A DNA stretch of 49,706 nucleotides from an uncultured Caldimonas sp. (lineage in GTDB: Bacteria; Pseudomonadota; Gammaproteobacteria; Burkholderiales; Burkholderiaceae), in assembly GCF_946480305.1 (NCBI RefSeq), contig NZ_CAMLJQ010000032.1:1-49706 (forward strand), written 5' to 3'. Shown here in pieces: positions 18,788 to 27,750 of the stretch. The position numbers were made by a program, and so were the translations under genes. The stretch's first letter is position 1. Each line of letters starts with the position of its first letter. Below the pieces are notes generated by a model. The model made no database searches. It was not told the origin of the DNA and saw only the letters and a program-made list of their open reading frames with translations.

Positions 18788-19501
18788 GTGACGCGTCTGC
18801 CCACCCTGCTCGCCATAGAAACCGCCACCGAGACGATGAGCATCGGCCTGGCGGTCGATGGCCGCATGCTCACCGACGAAGGTGTGGGCGGCGCACAGGC
18901 CTCGACCCGCCTGCTGCCTGCCGTGCTCGAGCTGCTGCGCGCGGCCGGCCTGCGGATGCACGACCTCGATGCGATCACCTTCGGTCGCGGCCCCGGCGCA
19001 TTCACCGGCCTGCGCACCGCCTGCTCCGTCACGCAGGGCCTGGCCTTCGGTGCCGGCAAGCCGGTGTTGCCGGTCGACACGCTGCTCGTCGTCGCGGAAG
19101 CCGCCCGCGCGGCCGACGCCGGGCACGACGTCTGGGCCGCCATCGATGCCCGCATGGACGAGATCTACGCCGCGCGTTACCGGTTCGACGGCCTCGACTG
19201 GCACACCGTGCAAGGCCCCGCCCTGTATGCACCGCAGGCGCTGTGCGAGCGTCTGATGGCCGAAGGCGGCGACTGCATCGCAGGCAACGCACTGCTGGTG
19301 CATCCGCTGGAGACGGGTGGGCTGGCCACGCTGCCACACGCGGCGCCGCAGGCGACGGCATTGCTCGAACTCGGTCGTGCTGCCTGGCGACGCGGCGAGG
19401 CGGTCGACGCCTCCCTCGCGTTGCCGCTCTACATCCGCGACAAGATCGCGCTGACCACCGCCGAACGCGACGCGCAGAGGCTGGCAAAGGAGGGGGCATG
19501 A
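18788..19501 (+). CDS. tsaB: t6A modification protein TsaB
   Basis: A 237-residue ASKHA-fold protein, partner of TsaD in transferring threonylcarbamoyl to tRNA A37. It begins LLAIETATETMSIGL, has FGRGPGAFTGLRTA and GLAFGAGKPVLPVDTL. The start is GTG 18788, where the homology begins. Its TGA overlaps the ATG of the repeat-encoded frame, and rimI follows, the common tsaB-rimI order. Confidence 0.94.
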   Translation: MTRLPTLLAIETATETMSIGLAVDGRMLTDEGVGGAQASTRLLPAVLELLRAAGLRMHDLDAITFGRGPGAFTGLRTACSVTQGLAFGAGKPVLPVDTLLVVAEAARAADAGHDVWAAIDARMDEIYAARYRFDGLDWHTVQGPALYAPQALCERLMAEGGDCIAGNALLVHPLETGGLATLPHAAPQATALLELGRAAWRRGEAVDASLALPLYIRDKIALTTAERDAQRLAKEGA

Positions 19502-19683
19502 GCGCGCCGGGCCGCTCCCAAGCGCGAATGACGAAGCACGTAGTGCGGAGTCACCCCATGCCCGCGCCGGGCCGCTCCCAAGCGCGAATGACGAAGCACG
19601 TAGTGCGGAGTCACCCAATGCCCGCGCCGGGCCGCTCCCAAGCGCGAATATCCGAGCACCCCGTGCGGAGGACCACCCCGTGA
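19498..19683 (+). CDS. 61-residue repeat protein frame between tsaB and rimI
   Basis: The open frame starts in the tsaB stop (ATGA) and ends in the rimI start (GTGA), so it would be translated in sequence with both. It consists of three 20-residue repeats of the form M(S/P)APGRSQAR followed by a variable half (MTKHVVRSHP twice, then ISEHPVRRTTP). The peptide is very basic. I do not recognise a family. It could be only a by-product of a DNA repeat, but the intact frame and both overlaps make translation likely. Confidence 0.5.
   Translation: MSAPGRSQARMTKHVVRSHPMPAPGRSQARMTKHVVRSHPMPAPGRSQARISEHPVRRTTP
19501..19680 (+). repeat. Three tandem 60-bp repeats
   Basis: Three head-to-tail copies of 60 bp (about 19501-19560, 19561-19620, 19621-19680). 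The first two differ by only a few bases; the third diverges in its second half. The unit length is a multiple of three. Every copy ends with GGAG about 7 bases before an ATG or GTG, so each carries a ribosome-binding site and start codon. I recall similar CCGGGCCGCTCCCAAGCGCG sequences in front of genes in other Burkholderiales. Confidence 0.9.
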
Positions 19684-20156
19684 ACGCCGTCGTGCGCCCG
19701 CGGCCAGGCCACCGCCAACTGGTGCCCATGACGGTTGCCGCGCTGCCCGAAGTGCTGCCGGTGGAGCAGGCGGCCTACGAGTTCCCATGGACGCGCGGCA
19801 ACTTCATCGACTCGCTGCACGCCGGCTACCCGGCCCAGGTGCTGCGTGGCGATGGCGACGAGCTGCTCGGTTACTTCGTCGCGATGTCGGGTGTCGACGA
19901 AATGCACCTGCTGAACATCACCGTCGCGCCGCCTCACCAGGGGCACGGGCATGCCTTGTACATGCTGGACGCCGTGCAGGCACTCGCGCGCAGCCGCTCG
20001 GCCGAGCAGCTGTGGCTGGAGGTGCGCGTGAGCAATGCGCGCGCGCGCAAGGTCTACGAGCGCTACGGCTTTCGCAGCGTCGGGCTGCGCAAGGCTTACT
20101 ACCCCGCGGCACTGGGCCTGCGCGAGGACGCCATCGTGATGAGCTTCTCCCTATGA
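19680..20156 (+). CDS. rimI: Ribosomal-protein alanine acetyltransferase RimI
   Basis: A 158-residue GNAT-family acetyltransferase that modifies the N terminus of ribosomal protein S18. It has LLNITVAPPHQGHGHALYML for acetyl-CoA binding and the typical VRVSNARARKVYERYGFRSVGLRKAYY ending region. The start is GTG 19680, supplied by the last repeat unit with GGAGG upstream. It overlaps the next gene by 4 bases. Confidence 0.92.
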   Translation: MNAVVRPRPGHRQLVPMTVAALPEVLPVEQAAYEFPWTRGNFIDSLHAGYPAQVLRGDGDELLGYFVAMSGVDEMHLLNITVAPPHQGHGHALYMLDAVQALARSRSAEQLWLEVRVSNARARKVYERYGFRSVGLRKAYYPAALGLREDAIVMSFSL

Positions 20157-20905
20157 ACTGGGACCCGCGCCAACTCGCGATGCTGCAGGAGATGGGCCTG
20201 ACCGCCTGGAGCCTGCGCGACGCCCAGCCCGCCGAGCAAGCGGTCCCGGTCGACACCGGCGTGCCGGTGCCGATCCCCGTGGTCCCGGCCGGGCGTGCGG
20301 ACGTGGCCGAGGCCCGGCGCACCACCGGCGTCGAGCAGATGGACTGGCCCGCCTTGCGCGAGGCCGTCGCTGGTTGCACCGCCTGCAAGCTCTGCAATGG
20401 GCGGCGCAACACCGTCTTCGGCGTCGGCAACGAACGTGCCGACTGGATGATCATCGGCGAGGCCCCGGGTGAGCAGGAAGACCTGAAAGGCGAGCCCTTC
20501 GTCGGCCAGGCCGGCAAGCTGCTCGACAACATGCTGCGCGCGATCCGCCTGACGCGCAGCGACGCCCCGCCCGAGCAGCAGGTGTTCATCGCCAACGTGC
20601 TGAAATGCCGCCCCCCGCACAACCGCAATCCAGAGCCGGAGGAGGTAGCGCAGTGCGAGCCGTTCCTGAGGCGTCAGGTCGAACTCGTGCAGCCGCGCAT
20701 CATCCTCGCGATGGGTCGCTTTGCGGTGCAGTCGCTGCTGCAGACGAACGAGGCCATCGGCAAGTTGCGCGGCCGCGTGCACCAATACCACGGGGTGCCC
20801 GTCATCGTGACCTACCACCCGGCCTACCTGCTGCGCAACCTGCCGGACAAGGCCAAGGGCTGGGAGGACCTGTGCCTGGCCCTGGACACGCTGGCTCAAC
20901 GCTGA
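20153..20905 (+). CDS. Type 4 uracil-DNA glycosylase with 4Fe-4S cluster
   Basis: A 250-residue DNA-repair enzyme that removes uracil. The N-terminal ~65 residues are variable and Pro/Val-rich. The catalytic domain has CTACKLC with cluster cysteines, FGVGNERADWMIIGEAPGEQED, FVGQAGKLLDNML, VLKCRPPHNRNP and a further Cys in EEVAQC, and the C-terminal TYHPAYLLR. It is coupled to rimI by ATGA. Confidence 0.94.
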   Translation: MNWDPRQLAMLQEMGLTAWSLRDAQPAEQAVPVDTGVPVPIPVVPAGRADVAEARRTTGVEQMDWPALREAVAGCTACKLCNGRRNTVFGVGNERADWMIIGEAPGEQEDLKGEPFVGQAGKLLDNMLRAIRLTRSDAPPEQQVFIANVLKCRPPHNRNPEPEEVAQCEPFLRRQVELVQPRIILAMGRFAVQSLLQTNEAIGKLRGRVHQYHGVPVIVTYHPAYLLRNLPDKAKGWEDLCLALDTLAQR

Positions 20906-21840
20906 GCGCAGCCACCCCGGAGGCGGCGCTGCGCGACCTGCGCTGGTTGTTGCTGTCGCCCCCATTGCTCGCTGATGGTCACTACAGCGCGCCAGTGCAG
21001 TGCTTCGACGCTTGCGACACCGCCGCGATCGAGGCGTGGCTGATGCAACTTCAAGCCACGCCCCAGCCCCTGCAGACCTACCTGGCACGCCATGCGGCCC
21101 CTCCGTTGCGGCTCGGCCGCTACGCGGAGCGCCTGCTCGAGTTCTTCTTGCAGGCAGGCCCCACCCACCGGCTCGTCGCGGCCAACCTGCCGCTGCGGCA
21201 TGCGCCCGGGCAACAGCCGGGGCTCGACCACACCACGCGCGGCGAAATCGACTTCCTGCTCGAAGACCGCGAACACCGCCCCTGGCACTGGGAGCTCGCC
21301 GTGAAGTTCTTCTTGTGCGTGGCCGGCGGCGACCTTGCCCGCACGCAGGACTTCGTCGGCCCGGACCGCGCCGAAACACTGCCCGGCAAGCTCCACAAGC
21401 TGTTCGATCGGCAACTGAAGCACGCGCCGCCACCGCCGTGGAACCACCGGGCATGGGAGGCCGCGGCCTACACGCGCGGGTGGATGTTCTATCGGCACGA
21501 CCGCGCGGCCCCGCGGTGCGAAGCCCTTGCGACGCAGCACCTGCGCGGCGTGTGGGTCGAGCACCGGCGCCTGCACGAACTGCCCGACGGCAGCTACCTG
21601 ATGCTGCCGCGCACACGCTGGATGTCGCCCGCGTCCTGCCCCTCGCCGGCCTCGTTGCTGCCACTCGAGCACCTTGCGCACGCGATCGGGTCGATCTGGC
21701 GTGCTCTGCCGCCGGCAGGTGCCCGGCGGTGGCCCAGCGCCCAACTCGTCGCCCGCATGGAGCCCGCCGGCAGCGGCTGGCACGAGGTGCAGCGGTGTTT
21801 CGTGGTGCCCGACGGCTGGGAACAGCCGGAAGGCAATTGA
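20872..21840 (+). CDS. DUF1853 family protein
   Basis: A protein of about 322 residues with LRDLRWLLLSPPLL near the start, RLGRYAERLLEFFL, RGEIDFLLED and WHWELAVKFFL, all typical of DUF1853. The EIDFLL and ELAVKF blocks resemble a nuclease-like core, but no function is established. The start is uncertain: GTG 20872 overlaps the glycosylase gene by 34 bp; the frame has no ATG nearby and a CTG at 20902 would be the other choice. Confidence 0.8.
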   Translation: MPGPGHAGSTLSAATPEAALRDLRWLLLSPPLLADGHYSAPVQCFDACDTAAIEAWLMQLQATPQPLQTYLARHAAPPLRLGRYAERLLEFFLQAGPTHRLVAANLPLRHAPGQQPGLDHTTRGEIDFLLEDREHRPWHWELAVKFFLCVAGGDLARTQDFVGPDRAETLPGKLHKLFDRQLKHAPPPPWNHRAWEAAAYTRGWMFYRHDRAAPRCEALATQHLRGVWVEHRRLHELPDGSYLMLPRTRWMSPASCPSPASLLPLEHLAHAIGSIWRALPPAGARRWPSAQLVARMEPAGSGWHEVQRCFVVPDGWEQPEGN

Positions 21841-21846
21841 GGCAGC

Positions 21847-22746
21847 TCAGTCCTGCATCACGGCAGGCTGGCGTGCCGGCCACAAGACCGTGCCGAGCGC
21901 GACCGTCATCAGCGCCATTGCAGCCCAGTCCTGCCAATGCAACTGCTCGCCCAGCCACCAGGCGCCGGAGAACGTGCCGAGCACCGGGATCATCATCACG
22001 CTGAGCGTGGACGCCACCGGTGGCAGCGAGCGAGCCAGGAAGAACCACGCCGGCTGCGCGAATCCGAAGATCAGCAAGGCGTTGTAGCCGATCGCGCCCC
22101 ACACCGGCGCCGGGATCGGCTCGCTCCAGCGTGCTGACTCGAACAGCGTGGCAAGCACGGTCATCACCGCCGTCGTGATCACCGTCATCCAGAACGCGAT
22201 CGTGAAGGTCGGCACCGGCATCGTCGTGCGCCGCAGCAGGTGGGTGCCCAGCGCCCACGCCGCCGCCGACACCAGCATGCCGAAAGCGCCCAGCGGCTGG
22301 CCGCTCATGCGCCCGAACTCATGCCACAGCAGCAGGGCAACGCCCAGGGCGGCCGCGCCAACACCGAGCCAATGGCGCGGCCCGAGGCGCTGGGAGAAGA
22401 ACGCCAGGCCCCACAGCACCGAGAAGATCGGCATCGTGTAGCCGAGGATCGCCGCGCGGCCAGAGCTGAGCACGCGCACCGCGAGGATGGCGACCACGTG
22501 CCACACCAGCATGTTGGTGAGCGTCAGCAGCAGCAACTCCGGCCAATGCCTGCGTGGGATGCGCCAGGGCATGCGCGTCCATGCCAGCACCGCCACCAGC
22601 ACCGGCAGCCCGAGCCACATCGACAGCGTGCGAAAGCTCAGCGGCGCGTATTCAGTGGCGCCGGTCTTCATCACCGGCCAGTTGAGGCCCCACACGAGCG
22701 TGAGCAATGCCAGCACGGCGGCGTGGCGCGCGGTGAACTCCTTCAT
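21847..22746 (-). CDS. EamA-family (DMT) transporter
   Basis: A 299-residue inner-membrane protein with ten hydrophobic helices in two EamA repeats. It begins with LLTLVWGLNWPVMKTG, typical of the family, and ends with charged residues. Such proteins export amino acids or metabolites; the substrate is unknown. It lies 18 bp downstream of the CorA-type gene on the same strand, so it may end a hemB-corA-eamA transcript. Confidence 0.88.
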   Translation of the reverse strand: MKEFTARHAAVLALLTLVWGLNWPVMKTGATEYAPLSFRTLSMWLGLPVLVAVLAWTRMPWRIPRRHWPELLLLTLTNMLVWHVVAILAVRVLSSGRAAILGYTMPIFSVLWGLAFFSQRLGPRHWLGVGAAALGVALLLWHEFGRMSGQPLGAFGMLVSAAAWALGTHLLRRTTMPVPTFTIAFWMTVITTAVMTVLATLFESARWSEPIPAPVWGAIGYNALLIFGFAQPAWFFLARSLPPVASTLSVMMIPVLGTFSGAWWLGEQLHWQDWAAMALMTVALGTVLWPARQPAVMQD

Positions 22747-22764
22747 CGCCGCGTCATGCCGGGT

Positions 22765-23861
22765 TCAATGACGAGTGCCCAGGTAGCGTTTGCGCCAGAA
22801 GAAGGCGCCCAGGCCGACGCCGATGGCCGCCATCACGCCCACGGCCGTCCACACCCCGGTCGCGCTGTGGATCAGCGGCAAGGTGTCGAAGTTCATGCCG
22901 AAGAAGCCTGTGATGAGGTTGAGCGGCAGGAAGATCGCCGTCAGCACCGTCAGCGTGCGCATGATGTCGTTGGTGCGATTGCTCTGGGCCGAGAAATGCA
23001 TCTGCACCGCTGTCTCGGCGGAAGACTCCAGCCGGCGCACGTGCGACAACACGCGCTCGATGTGTTCGAGCACGTCGCGCGAACGCACGCGCAGCAGTTC
23101 GCGCTCGCGAGAGGCGAGCGGGTCGGAGACGGGCCATTCCTCGAGCGCGTCCATCCACTCCTGCACTGCGGCGCGCTGGTCTTCGCAGATGTCCTCGAGC
23201 AGGTGCAGCGCGTTGCGCGAGTCGAGCAGCACCTGCCAGCTGCGGAAGTGCCCGCGCGGGTTCAGCAGCTCCTGCTGCAGGTAGCCGAGCTGGCGGGTCA
23301 TCAGGCGGCGCAGTTCGAGGTAGCCGTCGACCATGTGGTTCACCATGCGCAGCATCTGGTCGGCCGGACTGGTGGGCAACCGGGTCGATGCACCCCGCAC
23401 GTCGCCGCCGCCTTGCGTCATCTGCGCCAGCCGCACCGCGAAGAACTCGCGCACCTGGCAGTCGGTCGGGTGCACGGTCAGCAGCACGCGTTCGAACACC
23501 ACAAACCCCACCGGGCTCGTGTCGATCGCCTCGAGTGCCTTTTTCGCACTGGAGGGGGTGCCCTGCTCCTCGTCGAGAAAGAGGCCACTCGACCCCGCCC
23601 CCGCCGCGAGCCGGCGGAACACCATCATGTCGTACCACGAGGTGTAGTCGAAGTGAGACGGCAGTTGGTTGTTGAGCAGGTCGGACACGTGCAGGTCGAC
23701 AATCTGTCCGCCGGTCCAGCGCTGCAGCAGGCCCTGGATCGTCGCCAGGTTGACCTCGAACTGCCGGCGCGACGTGCCGATCCACAGGTAGCCGTGCGAA
23801 GGGAGATGCGACGGCATCTCGCCCAGCTCGACGAACTTCTCGCTGACGTGGAAGACCCGCA

Positions 23862-23862
<1 letters not shown>
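22765..23862 (-). CDS. CorA/ZntB-family divalent cation transporter
   Basis: A 365-residue protein with a long cytoplasmic N-terminal domain and two C-terminal membrane helices. The pore signature GMN is in TGFFGMNFDTLPL, followed by a basic tail (FFWRKRYLG). This places it in the CorA/ZntB family for magnesium, zinc or related ions; which ion cannot be said. Its ATG overlaps the hemB stop by one base (TGATG), so it is translationally coupled to hemB. Confidence 0.88.
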
Positions 23863-24917
<1,055 letters not shown>

Positions 24918-24957
24918 CTACAAACGTTCCCGCGTCAGTGAAATGCAAGCTATGTTC

Positions 24958-25092
24958 TGGTAAAGTTACATGTGAATGATACGTCGCAAGGCGGTCGTTC
25001 CCTGCTTTTCCTCCCTGAGCAGGTGCCTTACCGTGATGACAGCGTTAAGGCTTTGCAGCCCCAGTCCCCGCGACTGGGGCTCTTTCTTTTTT
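24958..25092 (+). ncRNA. Candidate small RNA between hemB and hemJ
   Basis: No protein gene on the plus strand leads to the strong terminator here, so the transcript must start in the spacer. TGGTAAAGT at 24958-24966 is an extended -10 candidate, giving a start near 24973 and an RNA of about 115-120 nt. Three stems follow: CCTGCT/AGCAGG (25001-25006 with 25018-25023) with loop TTTCCTCCCTG; GCCTTA/TAAGGC (25025-25030 with 25046-25051); and the terminator GCCCCAGT/ACTGGGGC with TCTTTCTTTTTT. The first loop exposes CCUCC, complementary to Shine-Dalgarno sequences, as in several known regulatory RNAs. The structure is seen; the RNA is inferred. Confidence 0.6.
25058..25092 (+). terminator. Orphan rho-independent terminator
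   Basis: GCCCCAGT (25058-25065) pairs with ACTGGGGC (25073-25080), followed by TCTTTCTTTTTT. The T-run is on the plus side only. The gene to the left (hemB) reads away, so this ends a transcript that begins within the spacer. Confidence 0.9.
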
Positions 25093-25183
25093 GGGCGGGC
25101 GATCTGCCTACTGCGCGGCGCCTCACCCACCCAAGGGGCTGCGCTGAACCGGCTGGACGATAAGCGGTCGCTATCATCGCGCG

Positions 25184-25612
25184 ATGCTCTGGATCAAAGC
25201 ACTGCACATCGTCTTCGTCGCGAGCTGGTTCGCCGGCCTGTTCTATCTGCCGCGGATCTTCGTCAATCTGGCGATGGTGCCTCAGGACAGCCATGCGGAG
25301 CGTGAGCGGCTGTTGCTGATGGCGCACAAGCTGTACAAGTTCATGACTTTGCTGATGCTGCCGGCATTGGGCTTCGGGCTGTGGCTCTGGCTGGGCTACG
25401 GCATCGGGCGCGGGGCGGGCAATGGCTGGATGCACGCCAAGCTGGCGATCGTGGTGCTGCTGGTGGGCTATCACCACTACTGCCGCCGGCTGCTGCGGGA
25501 GTTCGAGCAGTTGAACAACCGGCGCAGCCACGTCTGGTATCGCTGGTTCAACGAGGCACCGGTGATCGGGCTGCTGCTGGCGGTCGTGCTGGTGGTCGTG
25601 AAACCCTTCTGA
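25184..25612 (+). CDS. hemJ: Protoporphyrinogen IX oxidase HemJ
   Basis: A 142-residue four-helix membrane protein of the HemJ (UPF0093) family, which oxidises protoporphyrinogen IX. It begins MLWIKALHIVFVASWFAGL with the conserved early His, has FYLPRIFVN, and KLYKFMTLLM. The length is typical. Sitting opposite hemB supports a haem role. Confidence 0.92.
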   Translation: MLWIKALHIVFVASWFAGLFYLPRIFVNLAMVPQDSHAERERLLLMAHKLYKFMTLLMLPALGFGLWLWLGYGIGRGAGNGWMHAKLAIVVLLVGYHHYCRRLLREFEQLNNRRSHVWYRWFNEAPVIGLLLAVVLVVVKPF

Positions 25613-25619
25613 CCTGCCG

Positions 25620-26732
25620 ATGGCGCCCCTTCGGCACCGCAGTTCGCTGGTTCCGCTGGCAGGGCTGTACGCCGCGCTGATCGTCTACGCAAGCCTGTAC
25701 CCGTTCACCGGGTGGCGTGATCCCGGCCTCAGTCCGTGGGCCTTCGTCGGCCAGCCATGGCCTCGGTGGTGGACGCACTTCGATCTGGTCTCCAACCTGC
25801 TCGGCTACCTGCCGCTCGGCGCGCTGGCGTGCGGGGCACTGCTGCGGACCGGGCGCTCGCGCGGGGTGGCCGTGCTGCTGGCGTGGGCAGCGGGTGCCGC
25901 GCTGTCTGGCGCGATGGAGTTCCTGCAGAACTACCTGCCCGCGCGAGTGCCGTCCAATGTCGACTGGGGCCTCAACATGACGGGTACCCTGGCAGGCGCC
26001 TTGTGTGCGGTGTGCATCGAGGCGCTCGGCTGGATGGGGCGCTGGCAGAACATGCGCGACCGCTGGCTCGTTCCGCAAAGCGCGGGTGGGCTGGCCTTGC
26101 TGCTGCTGTGGCCGGTTGCCCTGCTCTTCCCGACGCCGGTGCCGCTCGGTGTGGGGCACATCGGCGAACGGCTGCACGAGGCACTGCTGGACGCCCTCGC
26201 CGGCACGCCCTGGGAAGGCTGGGTGCGCCTTCCCGATGCCGCCATCTCACCGCCGCTGCCGCCGGGCATCGAACTGGTGACGATTGCACTGGGCCTGCTC
26301 GCGCCCTGCCTCCTGGCCTACTCGGTCTCCCCGCCCAGCTGGCGTCGCGTGGTCTTCGTGGCCGGAGCCGCTGCGCTGGGCTTCGGCGCCACCACGTTGT
26401 CGACGGCCCTCAGCTTCGGCCCGCAGCACGCGGTGGGCTGGATCACGCTCGCCACGCCGCTGGGCTGGGGCGTCGGCATCGCGATCGCGCTGGCGCTCGC
26501 CTTCCTGCCGCCACGCACGGCGGCCGCCTTCGGGCTGGTCGCCATCACGGCCATGATGGGGCTGGTACAGGAAGCGCCGGCCGACCCGTACTTCGCCTCC
26601 AGCTTGCAGGGCTGGGAACAGGGCCGGTTCATCCGTTTCCACGGGTTGGCGCAATGGATCGGCTGGTTGTGGCCGTACGTGACGCTGGCCTACCTGCTGG
26701 GCCGCGTGATCTCGCGCGCGGAGAGGCCATGA
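25620..26732 (+). CDS. VanZ-like membrane protein
   Basis: A 370-residue protein with about ten hydrophobic segments. The N-terminal part has VYASLYPFTGW and DLVSNLLGYLPLGALACG, then SGAMEFLQNYLPARVPSNVDWGLN, the VanZ-domain pattern. The rest is a longer hydrophobic extension of unknown role. It starts 7 bp after hemJ. VanZ-like proteins are linked to envelope traits, but nothing here shows a specific role. Confidence 0.85.
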   Translation: MAPLRHRSSLVPLAGLYAALIVYASLYPFTGWRDPGLSPWAFVGQPWPRWWTHFDLVSNLLGYLPLGALACGALLRTGRSRGVAVLLAWAAGAALSGAMEFLQNYLPARVPSNVDWGLNMTGTLAGALCAVCIEALGWMGRWQNMRDRWLVPQSAGGLALLLLWPVALLFPTPVPLGVGHIGERLHEALLDALAGTPWEGWVRLPDAAISPPLPPGIELVTIALGLLAPCLLAYSVSPPSWRRVVFVAGAAALGFGATTLSTALSFGPQHAVGWITLATPLGWGVGIAIALALAFLPPRTAAAFGLVAITAMMGLVQEAPADPYFASSLQGWEQGRFIRFHGLAQWIGWLWPYVTLAYLLGRVISRAERP

Positions 26733-26769
26733 CGCCGGGGCGCCCGGGCACGCGGCCTAGAATCCGCGG

Positions 26770-27096
26770 ATGAGCTACTACGAGCGCCACATCTTCTTCT
26801 GCCTGAACAAGCGCGAGAACGGCGAGGCCTGCTGCGCCGACCACCATGCGCAAGAGGCATTCGACCATTGCAAGTCGCGCGTGAAGGCCGAGGGTCTGAA
26901 CGGCCCGGGCAAGGTGCGCGTGAACAAGGCCGGCTGCCTGGACCGCTGTGCCGCCGGCCCCGTCGCCGTGGTGTACCCGGAAGCGGTCTGGTACACCTTC
27001 GTCGACCAGCACGACATCGACGAAATCGTCGAGTCGCACCTGAAGAACGGCAAGGTGGTCGAGCGCCTGCTCGTGCCGCCTCACGTGGGCCGCTGA
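26770..27096 (+). CDS. Thioredoxin-like 2Fe-2S ferredoxin
   Basis: A 108-residue protein with HIFFCLNKRENGEACC at the N terminus and KAGCLDRCAAGPVAVVYPE in the middle, giving the cysteine pattern of the (2Fe-2S) thioredoxin-fold ferredoxins. The C terminus reads VESHLKNGKVVERLL, also typical. It probably carries electrons in the cytoplasm; its partner is unknown. The next gene starts 4 bp later. Confidence 0.9.
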   Translation: MSYYERHIFFCLNKRENGEACCADHHAQEAFDHCKSRVKAEGLNGPGKVRVNKAGCLDRCAAGPVAVVYPEAVWYTFVDQHDIDEIVESHLKNGKVVERLLVPPHVGR

Positions 27097-27100
27097 GCCG

Positions 27101-27709
27101 ATGAATTCACAGACCGAACGCGCGTCCATCGCGGGGCCCGCGGGCACGATCGAATGCGCTCTCGATGGCGCCGCGGAAAACACCCGCGGCATCGCGGTGA
27201 TCGCGCACCCGCACCCCTTGCACGGCGGCACGATGGACAACAAGGTCGTGCAGACCCTGGCGCGGGCATTCGTGCAGCAGGGCTGGCGCACGGTGCGCTT
27301 CAACTTCCGCGGCATCGGCAGCTCCGCAGGCAGCTGGGACGAAGGCCGCGGCGAGATCGACGACATGCTCGCGGTGATCGAAAAACATCGAGGTGCAGGG
27401 GAACCTCTGGCACTCGCCGGGTTCTCTTTCGGTGCCTACGTGGCGTCGCATGCAGCGCAGCGGGTGGGTCACGAGCAGGTGCGGCATCTCGTGCTGATCG
27501 GCCCGGCCACGCGCAACTTCGAGGTCGCGCAGGTGCCGTCCGGCACCGTCGTGATCCACGGCGAACAGGACGACGTGGTGCCATTGCAGGCCACCTTCGA
27601 CTGGGCCCGGCCCCAGAGCCTGCCCGTGGTCGTGGTGCCGGGTGTCGGCCACTTCTTCCATGGGCAGTTGCCGCTGTTGAAGAACCTGGTGGTGCGTGCC
27701 CTCGCCTGA
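27101..27709 (+). CDS. Alpha/beta hydrolase
   Basis: A 202-residue cytoplasmic hydrolase-fold protein. It has VIAHPHPLHGGTMDNKVV and VRFNFRGIGSS, the nucleophile elbow GFSFG with Ser109, GEQDDVVPL with the acid, and GVGHFFHG with the His. This is the pattern of small dienelactone-hydrolase-like proteins widespread in proteobacteria. The substrate is unknown. Confidence 0.88.
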   Translation: MNSQTERASIAGPAGTIECALDGAAENTRGIAVIAHPHPLHGGTMDNKVVQTLARAFVQQGWRTVRFNFRGIGSSAGSWDEGRGEIDDMLAVIEKHRGAGEPLALAGFSFGAYVASHAAQRVGHEQVRHLVLIGPATRNFEVAQVPSGTVVIHGEQDDVVPLQATFDWARPQSLPVVVVPGVGHFFHGQLPLLKNLVVRALA

Positions 27710-27750
27710 GAGGTTGAAACGCGCGCATCCCTTTCCACACTGAAGAACGA

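Noticed and set aside
24972..25163. Short plus-strand open frame across the hemB-hemJ spacer
   Set aside because: It reads through the terminator hairpin, has no SD and no recognisable sequence; the small-RNA reading fits better.
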